Counted from the stretch's first letter, positions 20,051 through 31,310 are shown. The stretch: DNA of 64,000 bases from Gammaproteobacteria bacterium RIFCSPHIGHO2_12_FULL_35_23 (GCA_001801465.1 MGXT01000020.1:1-64000), one strand, 5' to 3'. The notes: generated from the letters alone by a model not told the origin. Translations and numbers: made by a program.

Positions 20051-22108
20051 CTAAGCTGTTAGAGCTCTAGGCTGCAAATCTGCAGTTCTTGCTATTCTTT
20101 TATGTGATAACGTCTGTTGTACCACGTCATAACAAGCATTAAGTTGATCAAGTGTTAATGGGGTGTAAGTTTTTTTGCCAGCAGTATCTCTAGCTGAAAT
20201 ACCTCTTTCAATAGTTTTACGTAGCTTATGAAGGTATTTATTTAAATGAGGTAATGGATCAATAACGCTGCCATTTCTGCTTTCACGTAGTTCTGTTACG
20301 CCCGCATTTAAACCAGCGCGTGACATGGCTGTGGCACCAAAAACTGAAATGATAGCAAATAAGGTTCTTTGAAACTCATTAAGACCAGGGGTGAAGTATG
20401 TAATGGCGACATTAGTTGCTCCTAAGCAGAGCGCGGGTATTAAAAATAATAAGGCGGTCAAAAAACGTGAGCTTTTTCTATCCTGCGATAAAAATCTAGC
20501 AGAAGCATCAAAAATCTGTTGTCTGGCTAAAATATACCATATTAATATATTAACCGCGGTGCCTACTCCTGCCACTAAAGCCGCAGATATTACATTAAGA
20601 ATTCTTGGGTTGTGAAACCCATCAATAGAGATGGCAAGTAAATCTTTTAAAACTTTCGGTTCTACGTTTTTGAAAAAAGTGTAATTACCAACACCTGCCA
20701 GAAGTGTTGCAACAACAATATTAGAGAGACTAGTATAAACTTGTTTATAGGCCGGCATGTCACCATGAGTATCAGCTAAAGTAGCAACACTTTGAAGTGC
20801 ATTACATAGTTGCTCAGGGTTAAGAACATTAGCAAAAATAGCTGCTAAATTAGTGACTGTTGGATTTATCTCTCTATCGGAAATATCTAATTCAGCTAGA
20901 CGCTGTATATCATCGAGTGCATGAATCAATTTAGCAGAGAGCACACTTCTTGTCTCAGTTGCATCTGTGAACTGAAGATAACGTCCAGTAAGCTCAGCAC
21001 GACAACCAAAAAATTGACAAATCCCCCCCCTAAAAAGTCTTTTTACATAGCGGCCATCTTGTGGACCTCTAGTTATAAAATAATTTTTAAGGAAATTAAA
21101 ATTGCCAAACGCAGGACCCATACACCCTAATACATCACCAATACGTGAAGTGGTGTTGTGAGAAGCTCTAAACATTTCTTCCCAAGACAATTTAGTGGTT
21201 AAACCGTTTAATAAACCTGAGGGAACACCTATTGCTAAGATACCTAAAAAATCCCTACGAGTTAGTTTTTTCATTAGCGCGTGGGTATTTTTTACCACAA
21301 ATGGCGTGATGGCTATGGTTCCAAAAGCACCTGCCAGCGCACCTAGTGCACCTTTATACCAAGGGTGATCAAAAATATCTCTAAATTGAATATTTCTTGC
21401 AATCCAAAGTCCGCCTACTGATTTGGTAGTGAGCACTAAAATCGTAGGAAAGGTAGAGCCGATGGCACAAATTTGCATGATAATACCATGCGGGTATTTG
21501 CAAAAAATAATACGGGCGAGTGAATCTTGAGTGCTGCCACCACCTTGACCACCGCTACCACCCTGACCACCACTTCTTTCGCCAGCTATTAAGGGAAGCT
21601 CTTCGCCGTTTCCTGGGCCAGCGGTTCCAGCAGTAGCGCCACTACCGTCAGTCCTAGCACTAGCTTCGCCGGTTGTTGTTCTGCTTCCTGTACCGCCGCG
21701 CAAACAGCAGCCATAGACATGGCTTTTATTTGCTTGTAAAAAAGCGGTTACTTCCTCCATAGTTGCCGGCTCACTTTCAGGTACCGCGGCCAACAAAACT
21801 TCTAAATCAGATTTTTTTGGGGGATCAAATACGACAACTTCTTCTGCTTGACCAGGATTACAATCGTGAAATTCTAGTTCTTCTTCACAATCTTTAAAAG
21901 CTTCGTCTGGAATTGTTTCAGCTCCTGATGTAGCAGTTGTTAACTCCTCAATAATAACCGGTTTATCTCGAGAGGTTTTTGGTGGTGATAAAAGCGCTTG
22001 TATGATGGTATTAGTTAAATCAGAGGCTGCTTCTTGTCTAGCTAGTAAAGAGGGTATTGGAATAGTTAGTGTTAAAGTTCCAGAATCTTTAGGTATATCA
22101 TTTGGCAT
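20051..22108 (-). CDS. Multi-pass membrane protein, effector candidate
   Basis: This 685-aa protein is not recognised. The first about 200 residues are acidic and low-complexity, with a Gly/Ser/Thr-rich linker (about 140-190, including GGQGGSGGQGGG). The rest has about six hydrophobic segments, some Gly/Ala-rich (GALGALAGAFG, LLAGVGNY, ALVAGVGTAVNI), ending in a soluble tail. It starts 4 bases after gshB, with AGAGG in the end of gshB, so the two are cotranscribed. The long disordered head before a membrane domain is unlike a normal transporter; a host-membrane-targeted effector is possible but unproven. Confidence 0.7.
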   Translation of the reverse strand: MPNDIPKDSGTLTLTIPIPSLLARQEAASDLTNTIIQALLSPPKTSRDKPVIIEELTTATSGAETIPDEAFKDCEEELEFHDCNPGQAEEVVVFDPPKKSDLEVLLAAVPESEPATMEEVTAFLQANKSHVYGCCLRGGTGSRTTTGEASARTDGSGATAGTAGPGNGEELPLIAGERSGGQGGSGGQGGGSTQDSLARIIFCKYPHGIIMQICAIGSTFPTILVLTTKSVGGLWIARNIQFRDIFDHPWYKGALGALAGAFGTIAITPFVVKNTHALMKKLTRRDFLGILAIGVPSGLLNGLTTKLSWEEMFRASHNTTSRIGDVLGCMGPAFGNFNFLKNYFITRGPQDGRYVKRLFRGGICQFFGCRAELTGRYLQFTDATETRSVLSAKLIHALDDIQRLAELDISDREINPTVTNLAAIFANVLNPEQLCNALQSVATLADTHGDMPAYKQVYTSLSNIVVATLLAGVGNYTFFKNVEPKVLKDLLAISIDGFHNPRILNVISAALVAGVGTAVNILIWYILARQQIFDASARFLSQDRKSSRFLTALLFLIPALCLGATNVAITYFTPGLNEFQRTLFAIISVFGATAMSRAGLNAGVTELRESRNGSVIDPLPHLNKYLHKLRKTIERGISARDTAGKKTYTPLTLDQLNACYDVVQQTLSHKRIARTADLQPRALTA

Positions 22109-22112
22109 ATTA

Positions 22113-23075
22113 TTATCCTCTTTTTTTAATTAATAATGACTCTATTTCATCAAAAAGTTGCTGACAGATATTAAGTCCACATAAAGTATCTAATTCTCTG
22201 ACACAGGTAGGACTCGTGACATTAATTTCAGTAATGTAGTCACCAATTACATCTAACCCTACAAATAGCAAACCTTTTTCTTTTAAGACAGGAGCCACTT
22301 GTTCACATAACCAATAATCACGCTGCGTTAGAGGTTGGGTCTCTGCTTTGCCACCTGCAGCTAGATTGGCTCGTGTTTCACCTGGTTGAGCTATTCTGAC
22401 TAACGCATGTGAAACAGGGTTACCGTTAATGAGTAGAATTCGTTTATCACCCGCTTTAATTTCTGGTAGGTAACGTTGTGCCATAATAGGAGTAGTAAAA
22501 TGATTGGTGAGTAGTTCAATAGTCACAGTACTGTTAGGATCTTTAGAGTCAATGCGAAAAATGCCTTGTCCTCCTAAACCATTAAGTGGTTTTAGAATTA
22601 CGTCTTGTTGTTCAGTAATGAAATCTTTTAACAATTGCAGTTGACTGCTAATTAATAAGGGGGGAATACAGTCTGGAAACCAGGTGGCAAAAACTTTCTC
22701 ATTGGCATCACGCAAACTTTGGGGTTTGTTAATGACTAAGGTGCCAGCTTGTTCAGCGTGCTCTAATAAATAAGTCGTATAAATATAGTTAAGATTAAAA
22801 GGTGGATCCTGGCGCATTAAAATGATATCTAGCTCAGCTAAATTGATAGTTTGTTCTTTATTAAATTTAAACCATGAGTGATTATTATCTTGCACAGTTA
22901 ATAGTTTGGTGAGAGTGCAGGCGGTATTATTTTTAAAAAATAAATCACGAGGCTCCATATAATAAAGTTGCCAGCCTCTACGCTGGGCTTCCAGTAGCAT
23001 GGCAAAGCCAGTGTCTTTTTTAGGTTTTATCGTGGCAATAGGATCCATGATAATTCCAAGCTTCACAGTGGCCAA
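22113..23075 (-). CDS. gshB: Glutathione synthetase
   Basis: A 320-aa ATP-grasp enzyme that adds glycine to gamma-glutamylcysteine. Family features include LGIIMDPIATIKPKKDT at the N-terminus, MRQDPPFN, the ATP-binding LKPLNGLGGQGIFR and the late NVTSPTCVREL. Length is normal. It is the first gene of a two-gene unit with the 685-aa membrane protein. gshA is not in the window. Confidence 0.94.
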   Translation of the reverse strand: MATVKLGIIMDPIATIKPKKDTGFAMLLEAQRRGWQLYYMEPRDLFFKNNTACTLTKLLTVQDNNHSWFKFNKEQTINLAELDIILMRQDPPFNLNYIYTTYLLEHAEQAGTLVINKPQSLRDANEKVFATWFPDCIPPLLISSQLQLLKDFITEQQDVILKPLNGLGGQGIFRIDSKDPNSTVTIELLTNHFTTPIMAQRYLPEIKAGDKRILLINGNPVSHALVRIAQPGETRANLAAGGKAETQPLTQRDYWLCEQVAPVLKEKGLLFVGLDVIGDYITEINVTSPTCVRELDTLCGLNICQQLFDEIESLLIKKRG

Positions 23076-23318
23076 ATTTTTTCCTTATTATTGGTAATTT
23101 ATAGACCAAACATGTTAGCCGATAAAAAATAGACTGTCATCTAATTTTGCCGATATTTTAATCCAAAAATTGATCACATCTATAAAAATTGCTAATAATT
23201 TTACCAAATCTCTCAATTTAAATAAGTTATTTATTGATCAAATTAAGCGTTGCTATTAAGGTATATACCCTTAGAAATAAACAATAACTTTTTTTGACGA
23301 TGATTGCTGGAGAAAACA

Positions 23319-23747
23319 ATGCCATTGATTTTTATCTGGATGCTGCTTGAAATTGCTGCCTTTATTGTCGTAGGTGAGTGGCTTGGTGTGTGGTGGACTT
23401 TATTCATAGTGGTAATCAGCACGGTTTTAGGTTTTGCCATTTTAAGAGGCCAAAGCCTGGCGCTGATGAAAAAAATGCAAGAGGCTATGAGAACAGGTAG
23501 AGCCCCAACTAGTATTAAACAAGAAGTCCCTTTTATTATGCTAGCTGGTTTACTGTTGATTATTCCTGGCTTGCTAAGTGATGTATTAGCTGTTCTGGTA
23601 CTAATTTGGAATATTCCTAAACTTATTATGAATGGATTTAAAAAATCCAAAAATGATCGTTTTTCAACCGATAATATAATTGAAGGTGAGTTTTGGGAAG
23701 AAACCAATAAGAAAAAACAACTAAACAAACCCAAAGATGATCAGTAA
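23319..23747 (+). CDS. fxsA: FxsA family membrane protein
   Basis: The ATG at 23319, preceded by GGAGA, gives a 142-aa protein; the frame is also open from a TTG at 23304. It has hydrophobic segments at the start and in the middle (MLAGLLLIIPGLLSDVLA), the FxsA signature PG(L/F)xSDxLA. E. coli FxsA, when overexpressed, relieves phage T7 exclusion by F; its normal role is unclear. It lies next to groESL, as in E. coli, supporting orthology. Confidence 0.88.
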   Translation: MPLIFIWMLLEIAAFIVVGEWLGVWWTLFIVVISTVLGFAILRGQSLALMKKMQEAMRTGRAPTSIKQEVPFIMLAGLLLIIPGLLSDVLAVLVLIWNIPKLIMNGFKKSKNDRFSTDNIIEGEFWEETNKKKQLNKPKDDQ

Positions 23748-23821
23748 TTGATCTAACTTTTGCTAAGAGAATGTTTTTCCAAGAATAAGTGAACTATTTA
23801 AAATAAATTTCATGATGAGCA

Positions 23822-23849
23822 CTTGATCTTTATCTGGAAAGCCCCATTT
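23822..23849 (+). promoter_or_regulatory. Sigma-32 heat-shock promoter of groESL
   Basis: CTTGATC (23822-23828), 13 bases, then CCCCATTT (23842-23849) closely matches the RpoH consensus CTTGAAA / CCCCATNT. It lies 64 bases upstream of the groES start and is followed by a plausible ribosome-binding site GGAGAGGA. Confidence 0.85.
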
Positions 23850-23913
23850 TATACCTGGGTTTGCTGGATCGTATAACCGGCAATTATTAAACTAATTAAT
23901 AAGGAGAGGAAAG

Positions 23914-24198
23914 ATGAGCTTTCGTCCGTTACATGATCGAGTTTTGATCGAACGAATTGAAGAAGAAGTAACCAGTGGTGGTATTGTTATTCCAGATAAT
24001 GCTAAAGAAAAGCCAAGCCGAGGTAAAGTAATTGCTGTAGGTAAAGGCAAGCAATTAGACAGCGGTGATATCAAAGCCTTAGATGTCAAAGTAGGTAATA
24101 TGGTTTTATTCGGCAAATATGCTGGTACGGAAGTGAAAATAGATGGTAAAGAATACATCGTGATGCGTGAAGAAGACATCATGGGTATTATTGAATAA
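23914..24198 (+). CDS. groES: Co-chaperonin GroES
   Basis: A 94-aa protein with the family start [16 protein letters not shown], the mobile loop ([20 protein letters not shown]) and the roof region. It caps the GroEL folding chamber. A strong GGAGAGGA lies before the ATG. It is cotranscribed with groEL from a heat-shock promoter. Confidence 0.97.
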   Translation: MSFRPLHDRVLIERIEEEVTSGGIVIPDNAKEKPSRGKVIAVGKGKQLDSGDIKALDVKVGNMVLFGKYAGTEVKIDGKEYIVMREEDIMGIIE

Positions 24199-24214
24199 TA
24201 ACTTGAAATAGTAA

Positions 24215-25864
<1,650 letters not shown>

Positions 25865-25891
25865 TTTCTTCCTATACTCATTCTATATTTT

Positions 25892-25927
25892 AAAGCCCTT
25901 GTTTTACGACAAGGGCTTTATTTTTTA
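25892..25927 (+). terminator. Terminator after groEL
   Basis: A perfect inverted repeat, AAAGCCCTTG / CAAGGGCTTT, with a 9-base loop, is followed by ATTTTTT, 27 bases past the groEL stop. Confidence 0.92.
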
Positions 25928-25967
25928 CATGACCATCTAATTAATAATAAATAGTAAGGATAAACTA

Positions 25968-26660
25968 ATGACTAGTAGAACTATTTTAATTACTGGTGCA
26001 AATCGTGGTATAGGCCTTACTTTTACAGAAATTTATGCTAAGCAAAATTGGCAAGTGATTGCTTGTTGTCGAGACCTTGAGCAAAGTATAGAACTCAGGC
26101 GGTTAGCAAAGCAACTCCCTAACATTACACTCGAGACTCTGGAAATTACCAATCCAAAGCAAATTCAGAATTTAGCTTATAAAATTATGCAACCCATAGA
26201 TATTTTATTGTTAAATGCAGGAATAAAAGGTGCTTCACAAACATTAAGTGAAATAAATGCCGAAGATATGCTGACAGTATTTGATACTAATGTTGTGGGC
26301 CAATTGAGCATGATACAATATTTTGCAGACAAGGTGACGGCTAGTTACGATAAACAAATTGTCGTGTTATCAAGTAAGATGGGTAGTATAGATGATAACC
26401 GTAGTGGAGGTAGCTATAGCTATCGAGCCAGTAAGGCTGCTTTAAACATTGTCATGAAATCAGTGGCGATTGATTTGGCACCACAAGGCGTTCATGTATT
26501 AATTCTCCATCCAGGTTGGGTAAAAACTAGAATGAACGGGTCTGATGCACCATTAGATACCTTTGCAAGTGTTAGCGGCATGATTAATATTATTAATAAC
26601 TATAAAAATTTTAAATCAGGTTCATTTAGAGATTATAAAAATCAAGAAATTCCTTGGTAA
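25968..26660 (+). CDS. SDR family oxidoreductase
   Basis: A 230-aa short-chain dehydrogenase with the Rossmann motif TGANRGIG (about 8-15), LLNAG, and the catalytic YxxxK as YRASK (about 152-156). The later HPGWVKT is typical of the sniffer/carbonyl reductase-like branch. The substrate is unknown. It stands where surA-pdxA precede rsmA in many gammaproteobacteria and may be cotranscribed with rsmA, whose start is 4 bases after its stop. Confidence 0.88.
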   Translation: MTSRTILITGANRGIGLTFTEIYAKQNWQVIACCRDLEQSIELRRLAKQLPNITLETLEITNPKQIQNLAYKIMQPIDILLLNAGIKGASQTLSEINAEDMLTVFDTNVVGQLSMIQYFADKVTASYDKQIVVLSSKMGSIDDNRSGGSYSYRASKAALNIVMKSVAIDLAPQGVHVLILHPGWVKTRMNGSDAPLDTFASVSGMINIINNYKNFKSGSFRDYKNQEIPW

Positions 26661-26663
26661 TAT

Positions 26664-27470
26664 ATGACTGAACAACGATTTCATTATGCAAAAAAACAGT
26701 TTGGCCAAAATTTTTTGATCGATGAAACCATTATTGAACAAATCGTTAGTATTATTATTGCTGCAAAAAGTGAACAGATCGTTGAAATTGGTCCGGGGCT
26801 TGGCGCTTTAACCAAACGATTATTATCTTTGGTTAAAGAGTTAACTGTAATAGAAATAGATCGTGATCTTATTCCCCAACTTGAAAGGCTTGGGAGTGGC
26901 TTTAATAATTTAAAAATTCATCAAGCTGATATATTAAAATTTGATTTAGCAACCTTAAGTAAGCCAAACCAAACAATCCAAGTGGTCGGTAATTTACCTT
27001 ATAATATTTCTACCCCAGTATTGTTTCATTTAAGCCAATATGGCAGCGTTGTTTCAGAAATGATTTTTATGCTGCAAAAAGAAGTAGTTGAAAGAATCTG
27101 CGCGCATGTGGGTAGCAAAGCTTATGGCAGATTAACCATCATGTTACAGTACCATTATCAGCCGCAATATTTGTTTACAGTGCCCCCTCAGGCTTTTAAA
27201 CCTGTTCCCAAAGTGGATTCAGCGGTTGTTCGTTTAACACCGTATAAAATTAAACCAATTGTTGCTCAGGATGAAAAATTATTAACTAGAATAGTTACTC
27301 AAGCATTCAATGCTAGGCGTAAAACCTTAAAAAATGCTCTCAAGGGTTTTATTGATGAAAAGTTATTAACAGTACTTGAGATTGACTCACAATTAAGGCC
27401 CGAAGCTATTACCCTTCAGCAATATGTGTCAATTTGTAATCATTTGGTTAATGAAAAAAACTTGCTCTAA
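26664..27470 (+). CDS. rsmA: 16S rRNA dimethyladenosine transferase
   Basis: A 268-aa methyltransferase with AKKQFGQNFL, the SAM-binding EIGPGLGALT and the adenine-binding NLPYNIS motif. It dimethylates A1518 and A1519 of 16S rRNA late in 30S assembly. It is upstream of apaG-apaH as in the E. coli operon, but pdxA is absent from its usual place. Confidence 0.96.
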   Translation: MTEQRFHYAKKQFGQNFLIDETIIEQIVSIIIAAKSEQIVEIGPGLGALTKRLLSLVKELTVIEIDRDLIPQLERLGSGFNNLKIHQADILKFDLATLSKPNQTIQVVGNLPYNISTPVLFHLSQYGSVVSEMIFMLQKEVVERICAHVGSKAYGRLTIMLQYHYQPQYLFTVPPQAFKPVPKVDSAVVRLTPYKIKPIVAQDEKLLTRIVTQAFNARRKTLKNALKGFIDEKLLTVLEIDSQLRPEAITLQQYVSICNHLVNEKNLL

Positions 27471-27521
27471 AGTGGATCTTTCAGGTATGCTGACACCCTT
27501 ATAAATCTATATAAAGCAATC

Positions 27522-27908
27522 ATGACCGTACAGCCACCAAAATATAGTATTGATGTTCGGGTTGAAACCATGTATCTTGATACTGAATCCCGCCCACAAC
27601 AAGATCACTTTGTTTTTGCCTATACGATTACTATTTTCAATTCAGGGTTAGTAGCTGCAAAACTATTAACAAGGCATTGGTTTATTAGTAATGCAGAAGG
27701 TAAAACTTATGAAGTACAAGGTGAGGGTGTTGTTGGAGAACAACCTTATTTGAAACCTGGAGAAGCTTATCAGTATACGAGTGGTACAGTATTAGATACA
27801 CCAGTTGGTACCATGCAGGGAAGTTATCAATTGATTGCAGATGATGGTCAAGTATTTGAAGCGGTTATTGCACCGTTTACTTTAGCTGTTCCCAATAAAT
27901 TGCACTAA
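27522..27908 (+). CDS. apaG: ApaG (CorD) protein
   Basis: A 128-aa protein of the ApaG fold with VRVETMYLDTESRP, FAYTITI and the GVVGEQPYLKPGEAYQYTSG signature. The family is a small beta-sandwich linked to divalent cation homeostasis, of unclear biochemical role. It lies between rsmA and apaH as usual. Confidence 0.95.
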   Translation: MTVQPPKYSIDVRVETMYLDTESRPQQDHFVFAYTITIFNSGLVAAKLLTRHWFISNAEGKTYEVQGEGVVGEQPYLKPGEAYQYTSGTVLDTPVGTMQGSYQLIADDGQVFEAVIAPFTLAVPNKLH

Positions 27909-27923
27909 CTAATAAGGGTTATT

Positions 27924-28739
27924 ATGAGCACTTATATTATAGGTGATGTGCAAGGTTGTTATAAAGAATTGGTAACGCTTTTAGATAAAATTAATTTTAA
28001 TGAGCATACTGATAGACTTTGGTTTGTTGGAGATTTAGTTAATAGAGGCCCGCAATCATTAGCAGTATTAAAATTAGTAAAAAAGCTTTCTGATTATAGT
28101 CAGATCGTATTGGGTAATCATGATTTACACTTGTTGGCAGCGTTTTTCAAAAAAAGAGCTTTACATAAACAAGATACCTTTACCGATGTTTTACTTGATG
28201 ATCAGGCTGTGCAATTATTAGATTGGTTAAGGCAGCAACCTTTATTACATTATGATTCAGAGTTTCATACTGTAATGACTCATGCCGGATTATATCCTGC
28301 TTGGAATTTAGAGCTGGCGCAGCAACTTGCTGAAGAAGTTAGTAAGCAATTAAAAAGCGATCATTATGTTGAATTATTAGGAGCAATGTATACCAATCAG
28401 CCAAGCTGTTGGCAGGCAGACTTAACAGATTATCCAAGGTGGAGTTTTGTTATCAACGCCTTTACTAGAATGCGTTATTGTGATGAAAAAGGCTGTTTGG
28501 TCTTTAATGAAGAGGGTCCTGTCGGGACACAACAGAAAGGGTTGTTACCTTGGTTTGAAATGCCTAACCAAAGGGATTCAGCTTTGCAGGTTGTCTTTGG
28601 CCATTGGGCGGCTCTACAAGGTAAAACAGGGAAGAAAAATATTATTGCACTTGATACAGGATGCGTGTGGGGAGGTTCATTAACAGCCATGCGATTAGAG
28701 GATAAAAAATTTCTTGTGGTCAATAAGGCAGCTTCATGA
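27924..28739 (+). CDS. apaH: Diadenosine tetraphosphatase ApaH
   Basis: A 271-aa calcineurin-type phosphoesterase with GDVQGCY, GDLVNRGP and GNHD metal-binding motifs. It splits Ap4A symmetrically into two ADP and acts in mRNA 5' cap removal. Its stop overlaps the next start by 4 bases. Confidence 0.96.
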   Translation: MSTYIIGDVQGCYKELVTLLDKINFNEHTDRLWFVGDLVNRGPQSLAVLKLVKKLSDYSQIVLGNHDLHLLAAFFKKRALHKQDTFTDVLLDDQAVQLLDWLRQQPLLHYDSEFHTVMTHAGLYPAWNLELAQQLAEEVSKQLKSDHYVELLGAMYTNQPSCWQADLTDYPRWSFVINAFTRMRYCDEKGCLVFNEEGPVGTQQKGLLPWFEMPNQRDSALQVVFGHWAALQGKTGKKNIIALDTGCVWGGSLTAMRLEDKKFLVVNKAAS

Positions 28740-29275
28740 ACTCTTTATATCAAGAACTTGAACAACTCATTACTAAATTGAAGATTGATTTATCAGTTGA
28801 AGAAATGCATGGTTTATTGGTTGGTTGGCTCTGCGTTAACGGAATTGATGAAAAAGGGTGGCAGAGTATGCTGTTTCCAGAAGTTGAAACTGAAGAGGAG
28901 TTATATCCAATTTTTTTACAAATAGCAAAAGAATTGGCCGATCCAGACTTTGGCTTTGATTTATTATTACCGGATGATGAAGAATCTTTAGTGATAAGGG
29001 GAGAAGCGTTAGCCTTATGGTGCCAAGGGTTTTTAGCAGGGATTGGATTAACAGGACTTGATGTTAAAAAAATAACAGAAATAATGGAGCCTACACAGGA
29101 TATATCAGAGATATCACAATTAGATTTTATGGTGTTATCTGATGATTCTAAAGAAGATGAGGAAGCTTTTGTTGATATTTCTGAATATGTAAGAATGGCA
29201 GTATTATTAATTTATGCTGAAATATTAATAAAAAAAAGTGGCAGTTATAAAGATCTTGATGAAAACATACACTAA
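28736..29275 (+). CDS. UPF0149 (YgfB/YecA-like) protein
   Basis: A 179-aa acidic helical protein with SVEEMHGLLVGWLC near the start and the LALWCQGFLAGIGL motif, both diagnostic of UPF0149. YgfB homologues act as small regulators in some Pseudomonas, but the general role is unknown. The ATGA overlap with apaH suggests cotranscription. Confidence 0.87.
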   Translation: MNSLYQELEQLITKLKIDLSVEEMHGLLVGWLCVNGIDEKGWQSMLFPEVETEEELYPIFLQIAKELADPDFGFDLLLPDDEESLVIRGEALALWCQGFLAGIGLTGLDVKKITEIMEPTQDISEISQLDFMVLSDDSKEDEEAFVDISEYVRMAVLLIYAEILIKKSGSYKDLDENIH

Positions 29276-29290
29276 CAGTTAGGAAATAGA

Positions 29291-31309
29291 ATGTCTAAAC
29301 AAACTAGTATCATTAAGCCATTAATTGGACCTGAACAATCTTTACCAGAAATTACGATCAAGGCGATTGTCTTGGCTGCAATTTTAGTGGTGGTATTGTG
29401 TGCTGGTAATGCTTACTTGGGGTTGAAAGTAGGAACTACTGTTTCCGCTTCCATTCCGGCCGCGGTAATTTCCATGGGATTATTACGATTTTTTAGGCAT
29501 TCTAACGTTTTAGAAAATAACATCGTGCAAACTGCAGCTTCAGTAGGCGAAGCCACCGCTGCAGGCGTTGCTTATATTATTCCTTCCTTACTATTAATTC
29601 ATTACTGGGATACTTTTCATTTTTGGCAAACTTTTTTAATTACCTTATTAGGTGGTTGTCTAGGTATGTTATTTAGTGTACCTATTCGTCGAGTGATTAT
29701 TAATAATCCTGGTCTAAAGTTTCCAGAAGGCACAGCAATTGGTACGGTCTTAAAAGCAAGCTCAGAAGCTGATTCAGATATCAAGCCTTTATTGTTAGGT
29801 GGAATCATTGGTGGCATTATCACTTTGTTTCAAGTAGGTTTTAAAGTTGTTGCAGATAATTTTCAATTTTGGTTTAGCAAAGGTACTGTTGTATTTGGCT
29901 TGGGACTAGGACTTTCGCCTGCTCTTTTAGCAGCCGGTTATATTATCGGTATTAATGTAGCTATTAGTGTTTTAATAGGTGTCATTTTAGGTTGGGGATT
30001 GGGAATCCCAATTTTAACTTCTCTCTATGGAGCAGGGAATAGTTTATCTCCTTCTGATACCGCTATCTTTATTTGGGATAGTTATACCCGTTATATGGGT
30101 GTAGGTACGATGTTAGTAGGAGGGCTTTGGACTATTATTACTTTATTAAAACCTTTATGTGAAGGAATTTTGGCTTCATTTGAATCTATTAAATTAGCAA
30201 AATTGAATGAAGAGGCTGTGTTAAGAACCGAGCGTGATATTCCTATTACGCTAATTCTTGTTTTATTAGCAGTAATTATGGTAGCAGCTTTTTTCGTTTT
30301 TTATACTCAGATTAATCCAGTTTTATTTGGCATAGGGTTCTCAATGCATGTTACCTTAGCAGCAGTCGGCGCGGTTTTTGTTATTTTGGGTGGGTTTTTA
30401 TTTGGTTCTATTTCTGCTTATTTTGCTGGCCTCATTGGGTCTACTAATAGTCCGGGTTCTGGTTTATTAGTATCAGCCATTTTAGTTTTTTCTTTAATAT
30501 TGATTTTGATATTTAGTATTTTTTCTCATTTGACACCAGATAAAAATTTAGATTTAGCTGCTTTTGCTATTATGGTTTGTTCGGTTATTATGGTTACTAT
30601 TACTATTTCCAATGATACGATGCAGGATCTTAAAGCAGGTCAAATAGTCGGTGCAACACCCTGGAAGCAACAGGTGGTATTAATTTTAGGTGTGATTATT
30701 GCAGCTTTAGTTATTGCTCCAGTTTTATTGTTATTATTTAATGCTTATGGAATCGGTGGCATATTTCCAAGACCAGGTATGTCTCCTAATGATATGTTAG
30801 CAGCTCCACAAGCAGGCCTTATTGCTGCGGTTGTGCAAGGAGTTTTTGCGCATAATTTACCTTGGATTATGCTTGTTATAGGTGGAATTATAGCTTTATT
30901 TGCTATCTTTGCTGATGAATTTTTAAAAAGACGTGGTAAGCGGTTGCCTATTTTAGCAATTGGGCTTGGAATTTATTTGCCCTTAGCGAGTTCTATGCCC
31001 GTGGTAGTTGGCGGACTATTAAGTTTTCTAGCGCATAAAGCGATTGAAAAAAGAAATGGTAAAAATGCCCTTGATAATAAAATAGTTAGAAAAAATTTAT
31101 ATAGAGGATTATTGGTAGCCTGTGGTTTAGTAGCTGGTGCTTCAATTATGGGTGTGGTATTGGCGATTCCGTTTGCTATTGAACGTAGCTCAGATGCTTT
31201 GTGTTTGGTGTCACCTACTTTTGCGCCTGCCGCTAACTTTTTAGGGGTAGTGGTTGCTGCAGCTTTATGCTATTGGATGTACCGTGTGGTTACCAGCCAA
31301 AAAACATAA
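29291..31309 (+). CDS. OPT family oligopeptide transporter
   Basis: A 672-aa membrane protein with about 14-16 hydrophobic segments and OPT-family motifs, including ALYGAG-like SLYGAGNSLSP, the EGTAIGTVLKASSEAD stretch and the GATPWKQQ segment. OPT proteins import peptides (or metal-chelates in some branches), useful to an amino-acid-scavenging intracellular bacterium. It follows the apaGH-ygfB-like genes by 15 bases and is convergent with the acyltransferase gene. Confidence 0.9.
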   Translation: MSKQTSIIKPLIGPEQSLPEITIKAIVLAAILVVVLCAGNAYLGLKVGTTVSASIPAAVISMGLLRFFRHSNVLENNIVQTAASVGEATAAGVAYIIPSLLLIHYWDTFHFWQTFLITLLGGCLGMLFSVPIRRVIINNPGLKFPEGTAIGTVLKASSEADSDIKPLLLGGIIGGIITLFQVGFKVVADNFQFWFSKGTVVFGLGLGLSPALLAAGYIIGINVAISVLIGVILGWGLGIPILTSLYGAGNSLSPSDTAIFIWDSYTRYMGVGTMLVGGLWTIITLLKPLCEGILASFESIKLAKLNEEAVLRTERDIPITLILVLLAVIMVAAFFVFYTQINPVLFGIGFSMHVTLAAVGAVFVILGGFLFGSISAYFAGLIGSTNSPGSGLLVSAILVFSLILILIFSIFSHLTPDKNLDLAAFAIMVCSVIMVTITISNDTMQDLKAGQIVGATPWKQQVVLILGVIIAALVIAPVLLLLFNAYGIGGIFPRPGMSPNDMLAAPQAGLIAAVVQGVFAHNLPWIMLVIGGIIALFAIFADEFLKRRGKRLPILAIGLGIYLPLASSMPVVVGGLLSFLAHKAIEKRNGKNALDNKIVRKNLYRGLLVACGLVAGASIMGVVLAIPFAIERSSDALCLVSPTFAPAANFLGVVVAAALCYWMYRVVTSQKT

Positions 31310-31310
31310 G

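Noticed and set aside
23247..23265. Two TTAAG elements upstream of fxsA resembling a PmrA box
   Set aside because: Half-sites are 13 bp apart instead of 11.
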